Source: Bacteroidales bacterium
GTDB taxonomy: Bacteria; Bacteroidota; Bacteroidia; Bacteroidales; UBA3824
Assembly: GCA_017541145.1 (NCBI GenBank)
Contig: JAFXZT010000106.1
Coordinates: 1-39,368 of the forward strand
DNA: 39,368 nucleotides
Direction of reading: 5' to 3'
Made by a program: the position numbers and the translations under genes. Shown here piece after piece: positions 25,599-32,612 of this stretch; the first letter of the stretch is position 1, and each line of letters starts with the position of its first letter. The notes beneath the pieces were generated by a model. It was not told where the DNA came from and made no database searches. It saw nothing but the letters and a program-made list of their open reading frames with translations.

Positions 25599-27698
25599 TT
25601 ATTTTTTCACTTCACTCCATTTTGGCGGATTGACACCAAGAAGATGTTTTACAAAAAAATCATAACGTTTATGTTCACCAAATGCCTCACCCATAGTGTG
25701 ATGCGCACCCGGAATGATGTACATCTCAAAATCTTTATCCGCTTTTATCAAAGCATCAACCACTTTCATCGACGATGCCGGGTCAACATTATCATCAAGC
25801 TCGCCCCAAACCAACATCAACGGACGGCACAAAAGATGCGCATTTTCGATATTTGAAGCTTCCAAATATGATTTATCAATCGGATAACCAAGCCACTGCT
25901 CGTTCCACCAAATTTTGTCCATTCTGTTGTCGTGACAACCGCACGCTGAATATGCACATTTATAAAAGTCAGGATGTAAAAGCAAATTGCTCAACGCCTC
26001 TTGACCACCGGCAGAACATCCGAAAATACCGATTCTACTTGTATCCATATCACCGAATTTTTCAGCAGCAGCCAAAATCCAACGCTTATGATCCTCAAAA
26101 CCGGCATCTTTCAAATTTTTGTAACAAACTTCTTCAAATTCCTTAGTTCTGAAACTTGTGGTCATGCCGTCAACTTGTACAACTATAAAACCAAGTTCAG
26201 CCAACGAAGTCATAAACCAATTATAAGAAATAAAATTTTTCGGAACGTACTGATCGCCGGGACCCGAATAGATGTATTCAATCACAGGATATTTCTTCGA
26301 CTTGTCGTAATTTGAAGGTCTGAAAATAAGTCCCCACATCTGAGTTTTGCCATCACGACCGGCAGCCGCAAAAGGTTCGGGAGCTTTCCAACCGTTGGAA
26401 ATCAATTTTGAAATATCGGCTTTTTCCAATTGCATAATTATCTTACCATCTGATAATGAACGTAATACGGCAACCGGAGGATTAGAAACTGTAGAATAAA
26501 CATCAATCATAAATTTATGATCCGGCGAAAGCCAAGCCTTGTGCATTGCTGATTCGGGCGTAAGTTCTACCAAATTTTTACCGTCCAAACCAATTTTGTA
26601 ATAATGGATAAAATACGGATCTTCGTTTTGATTTTTACCATTTGCAGAAAAATAAATCACACCGTTTTTTTCGTCAACATCCTGAATTTCACGAACATAA
26701 AATTCACCTTTGGTTACTTGACAAATTTGATTTCCGGAAATTTTGTCGTACAAATAAATATGATTGTAATTGTCGCGTTCGCTTGTCCAAAGTAAACGTT
26801 TTCCATCATCAAAATGATAACGCCAAAGTCGTGTCCAATTGATGTATTTATCTGATTTTTCGTTAATTATGGTTTTACTTTTACCATTAATATCCAAACT
26901 GATCAACGAATAAACCTGATGACCGCGTTTATTGTACTCAAAAAACAAAGTTTCAGAATCCGGATTCCATTCAAAATTATCTATATCATATTGATTTTCA
27001 ATCAGATTTTTATCTACAGTAACAGATTTTCCTGTTTGAATATCAAAAATATACGGAAATTTCTGAGCCAATTGGTCACCCGGTTTTTGATATTCCTGCT
27101 TAATAAGTTTGGGTTGAAATTGATCTTTCGGACATGACTCAACGTAATAGATGTAAGACTTAGGAACTTGTTGAATTTTCTTAACAGCAATTTTTTTACT
27201 GTCAGGCGACCACAAAATAACGCTCGAATAATAAAACCATTCACAACCGTCGTAAGTAAGTTGCTTAACGGAATTGTCTTTCAAATTTTTGACAATCAAA
27301 TTGTTACCATAAATCGAAGCCGAAAAATTTCCGTCGGGAGAAGTTACAGGTTCACTATTTCGTTCGTCCCAAGTTTCACTCCAAAAATGAGTTTCAGAAT
27401 TATCTGTCCACCAATTGTTTTCTTGCGGAATATTAAGTCCGGATGTATCGGATTGTTGTTTTTTTGACTTTTTAACCGGATCAACTACAACGTAAACTTC
27501 ACCTGATTCACGACGAGTTTTATACCAAAATTTGGAAGTTCCGTTAATAAAATGAGGAACAACACCACTATTTAAAACATTGTTTGAACTATAGAGTTCT
27601 CTAAGGCTGTAAGCTCGGTTGTAATCGTCTAAAGTACCTTGTGACCAAGCGTTTACAGCGAAACATAATGATATAATTGAACCAATAATTTTTTTCAT
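25599..27698 (-). CDS. S9 family peptidase, dipeptidyl-peptidase IV type
   Basis: The 699-residue exported enzyme removes N-terminal dipeptides (usually Xaa-Pro) from peptides in the periplasm. The signal peptide is MKKIIGSIISLCFAVNAWSQ. Residues 25-430 form the beta-propeller (PF00930-type) and 450-690 the alpha/beta hydrolase domain. The catalytic triad is visible: Ser562 in GCSAGG, Asp in GELDDNVDP near 635, and His in GAHHTM near 666. The nucleophile elbow GCSAGG differs from the GWSYGG of classic DPP IV, so substrate choice may differ. A promoter sits at 27725-27755. The propeller/AraC regulator gene follows 55 bases downstream and may be co-transcribed. Confidence 0.93.
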   Translation of the reverse strand: MKKIIGSIISLCFAVNAWSQGTLDDYNRAYSLRELYSSNNVLNSGVVPHFINGTSKFWYKTRRESGEVYVVVDPVKKSKKQQSDTSGLNIPQENNWWTDNSETHFWSETWDERNSEPVTSPDGNFSASIYGNNLIVKNLKDNSVKQLTYDGCEWFYYSSVILWSPDSKKIAVKKIQQVPKSYIYYVESCPKDQFQPKLIKQEYQKPGDQLAQKFPYIFDIQTGKSVTVDKNLIENQYDIDNFEWNPDSETLFFEYNKRGHQVYSLISLDINGKSKTIINEKSDKYINWTRLWRYHFDDGKRLLWTSERDNYNHIYLYDKISGNQICQVTKGEFYVREIQDVDEKNGVIYFSANGKNQNEDPYFIHYYKIGLDGKNLVELTPESAMHKAWLSPDHKFMIDVYSTVSNPPVAVLRSLSDGKIIMQLEKADISKLISNGWKAPEPFAAAGRDGKTQMWGLIFRPSNYDKSKKYPVIEYIYSGPGDQYVPKNFISYNWFMTSLAELGFIVVQVDGMTTSFRTKEFEEVCYKNLKDAGFEDHKRWILAAAEKFGDMDTSRIGIFGCSAGGQEALSNLLLHPDFYKCAYSACGCHDNRMDKIWWNEQWLGYPIDKSYLEASNIENAHLLCRPLMLVWGELDDNVDPASSMKVVDALIKADKDFEMYIIPGAHHTMGEAFGEHKRYDFFVKHLLGVNPPKWSEVKK

Positions 27699-27724
27699 TT
27701 CAAAAAATTAGTAAATCGGTTAAA

Positions 27725-27755
27725 CAAAAATAATTATTTCTTACTTTAATTAAAA
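27725..27755 (-). promoter_or_regulatory. promoter of the DPP IV-type peptidase gene
   Basis: On the minus strand, TTTT (27752-27755), 19 bases, then TATTTTTG (27725-27732) lies 26 bases before the ATG at 27698. Confidence 0.6.
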
Positions 27756-27820
27756 TTAAGTTCGGTAACACAAAGTAAGAAAATAAAGTTTAAAACCAAC
27801 TGAAATATAATACAATAAAA

Positions 27821-27884
27821 CCGTAAATTCGTCCAGAAAAAACGGAATTGGACAATATTTGCATATTTTTGGACGAAATTACGG
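27821..27884. repeat. 15-base inverted repeat with inner TTGGAC copies
   Basis: CCGTAAATTCGTCCA (27821-27835) and TGGACGAAATTACGG (27870-27884) pair at 14 of 15 positions around a 34-base loop. The loop contains a further TTGGAC (27848-27853), so GGAC/GTCC occurs three times. It lies 66 bases upstream of the peptidase promoter. Function is unknown; an operator or a remnant of a small mobile element are both possible. Confidence 0.55.
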
Positions 27885-28117
27885 ATTCTAATCATTGATA
27901 AAGTCACGAAATTTATCCCGCAAAACATCCGCGAAAGAGCGAAATTGATACAGAAAAGATGTCAACGAAAACAAATGCACACGAAAACTATCGAAAATAA
28001 GGTAAAAAAAGTATCAATAATGATAAACTACATAAAAAAAATTTCAATTGTAAATCTCGGAAAATGAGAGAGCAAAAAATAAATTTTCATTTTTTCGCAA
28101 AAAAAAGTTCCAAAAAA

Positions 28118-28148
28118 TTTGCAGATTACAAAAAAGTATCTACCTTTG
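28118..28148 (+). promoter_or_regulatory. promoter of the tRNA-Val cluster
   Basis: TTTG (28118-28121), 19 bases, then TACCTTTG (28141-28148) is a full consensus match, 36 bases before the first tRNA. Confidence 0.78.
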
Positions 28149-28184
28149 CAACGTCTTAATAAAACAAGACAACATAACCCAAAC

Positions 28185-28259
28185 GGGAGTATAGCTCAGT
28201 TGGTTCAGAGCATCTGCCTTACAAGCAGAGGGTCATAGGTTCGAATCCTGTTACTCCCA
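28185..28259 (+). tRNA. tRNA-Val (anticodon TAC), copy 1
   Basis: The 75-base cloverleaf has acceptor arms GGGAGTA/TACTCCC and a D-arm with GCTC/GAGC. The anticodon stem TCTGC/GCAGA carries loop CTTACAA, so the anticodon is TAC (Val, GUA and probably other GUN codons). The T-loop is TTCGAAT. The discriminator base is A and CCA is not encoded. It is the first of three identical copies. Confidence 0.97.
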
Positions 28260-28284
28260 CTAAAAATAGAATTAATATCCCATC

Positions 28285-28359
28285 GGGAGTATAGCTCAGT
28301 TGGTTCAGAGCATCTGCCTTACAAGCAGAGGGTCATAGGTTCGAATCCTGTTACTCCCA
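28285..28359 (+). tRNA. tRNA-Val (anticodon TAC), copy 2
   Basis: It is identical to copy 1, base for base over 75 positions, and starts exactly 100 bases after it. The 25-base spacer is AT-rich and contains no promoter-like box, so it is probably processed from a shared precursor. Confidence 0.97.
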
Positions 28360-28385
28360 CTAAAAATAAAATAGAATATTCCATC

Positions 28386-28460
28386 GGGAGTATAGCTCAG
28401 TTGGTTCAGAGCATCTGCCTTACAAGCAGAGGGTCATAGGTTCGAATCCTGTTACTCCCA
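28386..28460 (+). tRNA. tRNA-Val (anticodon TAC), copy 3
   Basis: It is identical to copies 1 and 2 and starts 101 bases after copy 2. The spacer resembles the first one (both begin CTAAAAATA and end CCATC), showing that the spacer was duplicated with the gene. A GNRA-capped hairpin follows at 28494. Confidence 0.97.
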
Positions 28461-28493
28461 CTTTCTCAAATTCTTAAAATTTAAAGTTGTTGT

Positions 28494-28533
28494 GGAGATG
28501 ATGTTCGCAAGAATGTCATCTCCCTTGCTTTTA
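28494..28533 (+). terminator. terminator of the tRNA-Val cluster
   Basis: GGAGATGATGTTC (28494-28506) pairs with GAATGTCATCTCC (28511-28523), including two wobble pairs, around a GCAA tetraloop. CTTGCTTTTA follows. It lies 33 bases after the last tRNA. Confidence 0.72.
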
Positions 28534-28566
28534 TAGGTATCTGAATTTTTTTTGATATACGGGTAC

Positions 28567-28605
28567 AAAAAAACCGCAACAATCAATAAAAATTGAATGT
28601 TGCGG
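28567..28605 (-). terminator. terminator after the YARHG gene
   Basis: CCGCAACA (28574-28581) pairs with TGTTGCGG (28598-28605). An inner TCAAT/ATTGA helix closes on AAAA. Seven A at 28567-28573 give the T run for minus-strand transcripts, 32 bases past the stop codon at 28637. Confidence 0.85.
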
Positions 28606-28636
28606 ATTGAGATAACATAATGTTGTAAAGAAAAAT

Positions 28637-29017
28637 TTAGTTTCCTCCTTTAATCTTTTTTACAATAAGTTCCACATTCTCTTTTTCAATCATAGAAAAT
28701 TTGGAATAAACCTCTTGAGTGTCCTCAGTAACAGGCGTGTACCAAGATTCGTTTGTGAAAGTATTTTTCCACTGCGAAGATTTGAAAATCAAACCGTGAC
28801 GCGCATAAACCTCGTTTTTTAAGTATTTGAGATGCGACATCGACTCATTTTCGAGATCATCTTCGGTAAGAAGAGTGTTAAGGATTGTCTCGTAATTAAT
28901 TGTAGATTTTTTGTTTGCTGCGGTCTTAACTTTTCCATTGTGTTGTGCGTAAGTCGCTTCTGCACAAAATGTTACAACAGAAAACGCCAATAGCAGCGAT
29001 AATAAAAGATGTTTCAT
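28637..29017 (-). CDS. secreted YARHG-domain protein
   Basis: The 126-residue protein starts at the ATG at 29017 (MKHLLLSLLLAFSVVTFCAE), which gives a normal signal peptide with cleavage near YAQ; the longer frame to 29065 would bury the signal. The C-terminal half is a YARHG domain: SHLKYLKNEVYARHGLIFKS, then WKNTFTNESWYTPV. The domain is extracellular and widespread, but its function is unknown. A TATATTTG box on the minus strand (29063-29070) is a plausible -7 element. It is transcribed alone and ends before a strong hairpin. Confidence 0.85.
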   Translation of the reverse strand: MKHLLLSLLLAFSVVTFCAEATYAQHNGKVKTAANKKSTINYETILNTLLTEDDLENESMSHLKYLKNEVYARHGLIFKSSQWKNTFTNESWYTPVTEDTQEVYSKFSMIEKENVELIVKKIKGGN

Positions 29018-29126
29018 TTTGCAATAAGAATTATAGGTTAAAAAATAATATTTATTTCGATTCAAATATAATAAAATACGAATTAATAAGCCAATTATCT
29101 GAGGTAATAACGTTGAAAAATAAAAA

Positions 29127-30254
29127 TTATTTGAAAAAATTGCCGGGTTTTATAACATCTTTGCCAAATTTGTCCTTTAAATCGTCAATGATGTGATTGA
29201 GTTTATCTTTCTTGGGATTGTATGTAAATAAATCATTCTGAGCGAGTTGATCTGACATGTTGAGACGTACACCCATCAATCTGAGCGGACGGCCTTTGTA
29301 TAGATTTTGAAACAATGTAAGTGCTATTTGCGAAATTGTATCCGTAAAATCTGTAGGTGAAATTGCTTTCTGCTTTTCCTCGGTTCTAAAGTCGGGATAT
29401 TTGAATTTTACGGCAACAGTTATACATTTTTTGTTCTGTTTGCGCATACGATATGTTAAAGTATCACACATCAGCATCAAAGTATCTTGCAAGTAAACTT
29501 TGTCGTAAATATCAGTTTCAAAAGTAGTTTCAGTACTGAGAGATTTCGGGTCGCGCTCCGGAATTACTTTTGAATTGTCGATACCGTTTGCTTTCAGCCA
29601 CAAAACATCAGCAGCTTTACCAAATTCGCTGATGAAAAGGCTACGCGGAAATTTGCGTAAATCTCCAATTGTTACAATTCCTAATTTATTGAGTTTTGGC
29701 ATTACGGCAGCACCAATTCCGGGAATTTTTTTTACGGACAAAGGATCAAGAAAATCGTGTATTTTGTCTTGCGGCACAAAAAGTTCGCCCATAGGTTTTG
29801 CTTGTCCGGACGCGATTTTGGCAACGGTACGGTTAACGGAAAGCCCGTAAGAAATAGGAAGTTTGGTTTCGCTGATGATTTTCATTCTGAGGTCGTGCGA
29901 CCACTTTTGAACGTCGAAAAATTTGTCCATTCCGCTCAAATCAATGAAAAATTCATCTATTGACATCTGCTGATAAAGAGGTGCATTGTCTTGAACAATT
30001 TTTGTAACTAAATGAGAATAATACGAATAATTGCTTCTTGTGCCCGAAACCACAATGGCTTGCGGACAAAGTTCACGGGCTTTTACCATAGACATGCCAG
30101 AATGTACACCGAATTTGCGCACTTCATAACTTGCCGTACTTACAACACTTCGGTCCGAAAGTCCGCCGCAAATCACCGGTTTTCCGATAAGTTCCGGATT
30201 GAGAAGGCGTTCCACTGAAACGAAAAATGTATCAAGATCAATATGAAGTATCAT
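29127..30254 (-). CDS. dinB: DNA polymerase IV (Y-family)
   Basis: DinB is an error-prone polymerase that copies past lesions. The 375-residue protein shows the palm motifs HIDLDTFFVSVE (Asp6 and Asp8) and QMSIDEFFIDLSG (Asp100, Glu101), which bind the two catalytic metals. A helix-hairpin-helix follows (KKIPGIGAAVMPKLNKLGI), then the little-finger domain to the end. No C-terminal beta-clamp motif of the QLxLF type is obvious; the tail ends DVIKPGNFFK. It is the last gene of a minus-strand operon and overlaps the small secreted gene by 4 bases. No LexA-type box was recognised upstream. Confidence 0.95.
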   Translation of the reverse strand: MILHIDLDTFFVSVERLLNPELIGKPVICGGLSDRSVVSTASYEVRKFGVHSGMSMVKARELCPQAIVVSGTRSNYSYYSHLVTKIVQDNAPLYQQMSIDEFFIDLSGMDKFFDVQKWSHDLRMKIISETKLPISYGLSVNRTVAKIASGQAKPMGELFVPQDKIHDFLDPLSVKKIPGIGAAVMPKLNKLGIVTIGDLRKFPRSLFISEFGKAADVLWLKANGIDNSKVIPERDPKSLSTETTFETDIYDKVYLQDTLMLMCDTLTYRMRKQNKKCITVAVKFKYPDFRTEEKQKAISPTDFTDTISQIALTLFQNLYKGRPLRLMGVRLNMSDQLAQNDLFTYNPKKDKLNHIIDDLKDKFGKDVIKPGNFFK

Positions 30255-30607
30255 CGTCTTTTTGGTATAAGCCAGATAGTTACACGGGCTGAATCGCTGT
30301 TTTCCGTAAGATTCGGATAAACAAAATATTTGTTGGGAGGAAGTTCGTAACCCACCGAATTTTTAACATGTTTTTTCGTCCAAAAGGCTTTTACCGGTTT
30401 GTCACCGTGCACACCTTTCATAATCCAAAAACCGTCGCAATCACAATCGACACTGTCTATTACCATTGTGTGAATAAATTTCACGCCGGAACATTCCAAC
30501 AAAGCGTCCTGCTCAAACTGACGGCTCTGAAATCCGGTAATTTCAACACGCTGGGCATCAACAATTACCGGAAACAACAATGGTAATATCAGTGACAATT
30601 TTTTCAT
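30251..30607 (-). CDS. small secreted protein of unknown function
   Basis: The 118-residue protein has a signal peptide (MKKLSLILPLLFPVIVDAQ) and a compact mature part of about 99 residues. Three Cys lie close together in LECSGVKF and DSVDCDCDGFW, and the end is basic (PKRR). No family is recognised. The gene is wedged between rlmD (3-base gap) and dinB (4-base overlap), so it must be translated from the same mRNA. The export signal is at odds with its cytoplasmic neighbours, and nothing links it to repair or rRNA modification beyond position. Confidence 0.75.
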   Translation of the reverse strand: MKKLSLILPLLFPVIVDAQRVEITGFQSRQFEQDALLECSGVKFIHTMVIDSVDCDCDGFWIMKGVHGDKPVKAFWTKKHVKNSVGYELPPNKYFVYPNLTENSDSARVTIWLIPKRR

Positions 30608-30610
30608 TTT

Positions 30611-32017
30611 TTACTTTAATTCCATAAGTATAACATTCTCAACGTGATGTGTCTGAGGGAACATATCTACAGGCTGAATTTTCAGCACTTTGTATTTTGC
30701 ATCTAGTAACTGAACATCACGAGCTTGTGTTGCCGGATTACAACTTACATAAACGATACGTTTCGGTGAAGCGTTTAGAATCACTTTTATAACATCAGGA
30801 TGAACACCGGCACGAGGCGGATCGAGGATTATTACATCCGGTTTTCCGTTTTCTGACACAAAATTATCTGTAAGGATGTCTTTCATGTCGCCGGCATAAA
30901 ATACAGTATTATTGATATTATTAAGATTACTATTTACTTTTGCATCTTCAATAGCTTCTTTAATATATTCGATACCAACAACTTTTTTTGCACCGCGAGC
31001 TACAAAGTTTGCAATTGTACCTGTACCTGTATAAAGGTCGTAAACTATTTCATTACCTGTAAGTTGTGCAAAATCTTTTGCTACAGAATACAGTTTGAAA
31101 GCCTGATGCGAATTGGTTTGATAGAAACTCTTAGCCTGAACTTTGAATTTCAAATCGCCCATTTCCTCAATAATATGATCTTTGCCTTTGTAGAATTTTG
31201 CTTCAAGATCGCTGTAATCACTATTGCGTTTGGTGTTAATAAAATACATCATCGAAGTAATCTGCGGGAAAACTTTCAAAAGATGATCCATTAACATCTC
31301 ACGCTTTTCTTGGTCGTCGTTGCCGAAAACCATGATTACCATAATTTCGTTGTTGATTGAAGTACGGATAATGATATTTCTCAAAAAACCGACTTGCTCT
31401 TTCAAATCGTAGAAACTGAAATTGTTTTCACAGCAAAACTTCTTGGTTTCCAATCTGATATCATTGCTCGGATCGGCTTGCAACCAACATTTTTGAATAT
31501 CCAAAACCTTGTCGAAACGTCCCGGAATATGGAAACCCAAACCACGAAGTTCTTTCTGATCGTCAGGCACTTCCATTTCTTCGTTGGTAAGCCAACGTTG
31601 TGAAGCAAATGTATATTCAAGTTTGTTACGATAGAAATACTGATTATCGCTCGGCAAAATATCGCAAAGCTGAGGAATTTCTACTTTCGCGATGTGAGTC
31701 AAAGCGTCTTCCACTTGCTGCTGCTTGTATTTCAACTGCATTTCGTAGGGCAAATTTTGCCAAACGCAACCACCGCAAGTTCCAAAATGTGAACACTTTG
31801 GAGTAGCTCTTACAGATGAATATTTTTTGAAATTAATAGCAACCGCCTCTCTGAAATTTTTAGAACGTTTTGTAATTTTGATATCAACGATATCTCCCGG
31901 TACTACACCTTTTACAAAAACTACAATATCATCAATTCTTGCCAATGCCTTGCCTTCAGCAGCGACATTGGTAATTTCTACATCTTCGTATATTTGTCCA
32001 GTTCTCTTACGTCTCAT
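30611..32017 (-). CDS. rlmD: 23S rRNA (uracil-5-)-methyltransferase, RlmD family
   Basis: The enzyme methylates C5 of a uridine in 23S rRNA (U1939 in E. coli). The 468-residue protein starts with a TRAM domain (about 8-60, DVEITNVAAEGKALARIDD). A 4Fe-4S site follows, formed by Cys75, Cys81 and Cys84 (CSHFGTCGGC) plus a later Cys (IQKCW). The SAM domain has YDLYTGTGTIANF, LDPPRAGVHP and the catalytic Cys in VYVSCNPATQARD. The ATG at 32017 (MRRKRTG) fits family N-termini; the ATG at 32047 is also possible, 4 bases from the DUF4293 stop. It is in an operon with DUF4293, the small secreted protein and dinB. Confidence 0.92.
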   Translation of the reverse strand: MRRKRTGQIYEDVEITNVAAEGKALARIDDIVVFVKGVVPGDIVDIKITKRSKNFREAVAINFKKYSSVRATPKCSHFGTCGGCVWQNLPYEMQLKYKQQQVEDALTHIAKVEIPQLCDILPSDNQYFYRNKLEYTFASQRWLTNEEMEVPDDQKELRGLGFHIPGRFDKVLDIQKCWLQADPSNDIRLETKKFCCENNFSFYDLKEQVGFLRNIIIRTSINNEIMVIMVFGNDDQEKREMLMDHLLKVFPQITSMMYFINTKRNSDYSDLEAKFYKGKDHIIEEMGDLKFKVQAKSFYQTNSHQAFKLYSVAKDFAQLTGNEIVYDLYTGTGTIANFVARGAKKVVGIEYIKEAIEDAKVNSNLNNINNTVFYAGDMKDILTDNFVSENGKPDVIILDPPRAGVHPDVIKVILNASPKRIVYVSCNPATQARDVQLLDAKYKVLKIQPVDMFPQTHHVENVILMELK

Positions 32018-32051
32018 AATTGTTTGATTGATTTTTTTTGTTGACAACGGA

Positions 32052-32501
32052 TTATCTTAAACGGTCAAGACTACGTACTTTAATTTCGTCACGGATAACA
32101 GCGCGCCAAGCCAAAAATTCCAAAATCGCACAAATTCCGGGAATAATCAACGGATAACCCCAATTTGTTGCAACAGGCTCGGTTTCCCAAACATAATATC
32201 TGTAAAGTAAAATTATACCGTAAGCTCCTAAAGTAAGAATCATATCAATAAAAGTAAGACGCCACTGAAGGATTCTTTTCTTGTATAGAAAAATAATTAC
32301 AAAATTGAAAACCGCCATAATAATTGTATAAAACAACAACGGAATTGTTGAACCGATATTTGTACTGTCATGCACAATTCCGGTAGGCGAAACACTGTAA
32401 TTACCGTCAGGAAATACCAATGTCATCCATTCTTGAGGAATCATTACAACGAACAAAACGGCTACTACTAACCAGAAAACAGTCTGAATTCTTTGTATCA
32501 T
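32052..32501 (-). CDS. DUF4293 family membrane protein
   Basis: The 149-residue protein has four hydrophobic segments: VFWLVVAVLFVVMI, LLFYTIIMAVFNFVIIFLY, FIDMILTLGAYGIILLYR and LIIPGICAILEFLAW. The opening MIQRIQTVFWL and the closing basic segment DEIKVRSLDRLR are the hallmarks of the Bacteroidota-specific DUF4293 family, whose function is unknown. It leads the minus-strand operon with rlmD. A TAATTTTG box (32535-32542, minus strand) is a likely -7 element, so its promoter overlaps the divergent uvrA promoter region. Confidence 0.85.
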   Translation of the reverse strand: MIQRIQTVFWLVVAVLFVVMIPQEWMTLVFPDGNYSVSPTGIVHDSTNIGSTIPLLFYTIIMAVFNFVIIFLYKKRILQWRLTFIDMILTLGAYGIILLYRYYVWETEPVATNWGYPLIIPGICAILEFLAWRAVIRDEIKVRSLDRLR

Positions 32502-32552
32502 ATCATTAAAATGTTAAGAAAAAAAATTATCGCCCAAAATTACACAAAACTA

Positions 32553-32583
32553 TTTAATGACAAGAAGAAAAATTGTATTTTTG
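32553..32583 (+). promoter_or_regulatory. promoter of uvrA
   Basis: TTTA (32553-32556), 19 bases, then TATTTTTG (32576-32583) fits the Bacteroidota pattern. Transcription would start near 32590, which supports the ATG at 32613 as the uvrA start. Confidence 0.62.
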
Positions 32584-32612
32584 CAAAAATTTTAATGGGA
32601 TTAATCTCTGTT

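Larger units (their letters stand above)
27756..28184. other. gene-free AT-rich region between peptidase and tRNA-Val cluster
   Basis: No gene with a start codon and credible composition is seen here. The region contains an imperfect 15-base inverted repeat (27821-27884) and the tRNA promoter (28118-28148). A plus-strand frame is open for about 80 codons across 27820-28065 but lacks a plausible start. Confidence 0.5.

Noticed and set aside
27746-27928. 60-codon minus-strand ORF upstream of the DPP IV-type gene
   Set aside because: Composition (Phe, Ile, Asn, Leu) is what AT-rich DNA gives by chance; it overlaps the inverted repeat and the peptidase promoter region.
27820-28065. Plus-strand frame open for about 80 codons in the gap before the tRNA genes
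   Set aside because: No start codon with enough sequence after it, Lys/Ile-rich AT-driven composition, and it crosses the inverted repeat. Chance openness or a remnant is likelier than a gene.
28185-28460. Repeats of about 100-base period resembling an array
   Set aside because: The repeated units fold as complete tRNA-Val cloverleafs; there are no CRISPR-type short repeats with unique spacers.
32493-32612. Longer UvrA start
   Set aside because: It would overlap the DUF4293 gene and precede the promoter; the family N-terminus matches the ATG at 32613.
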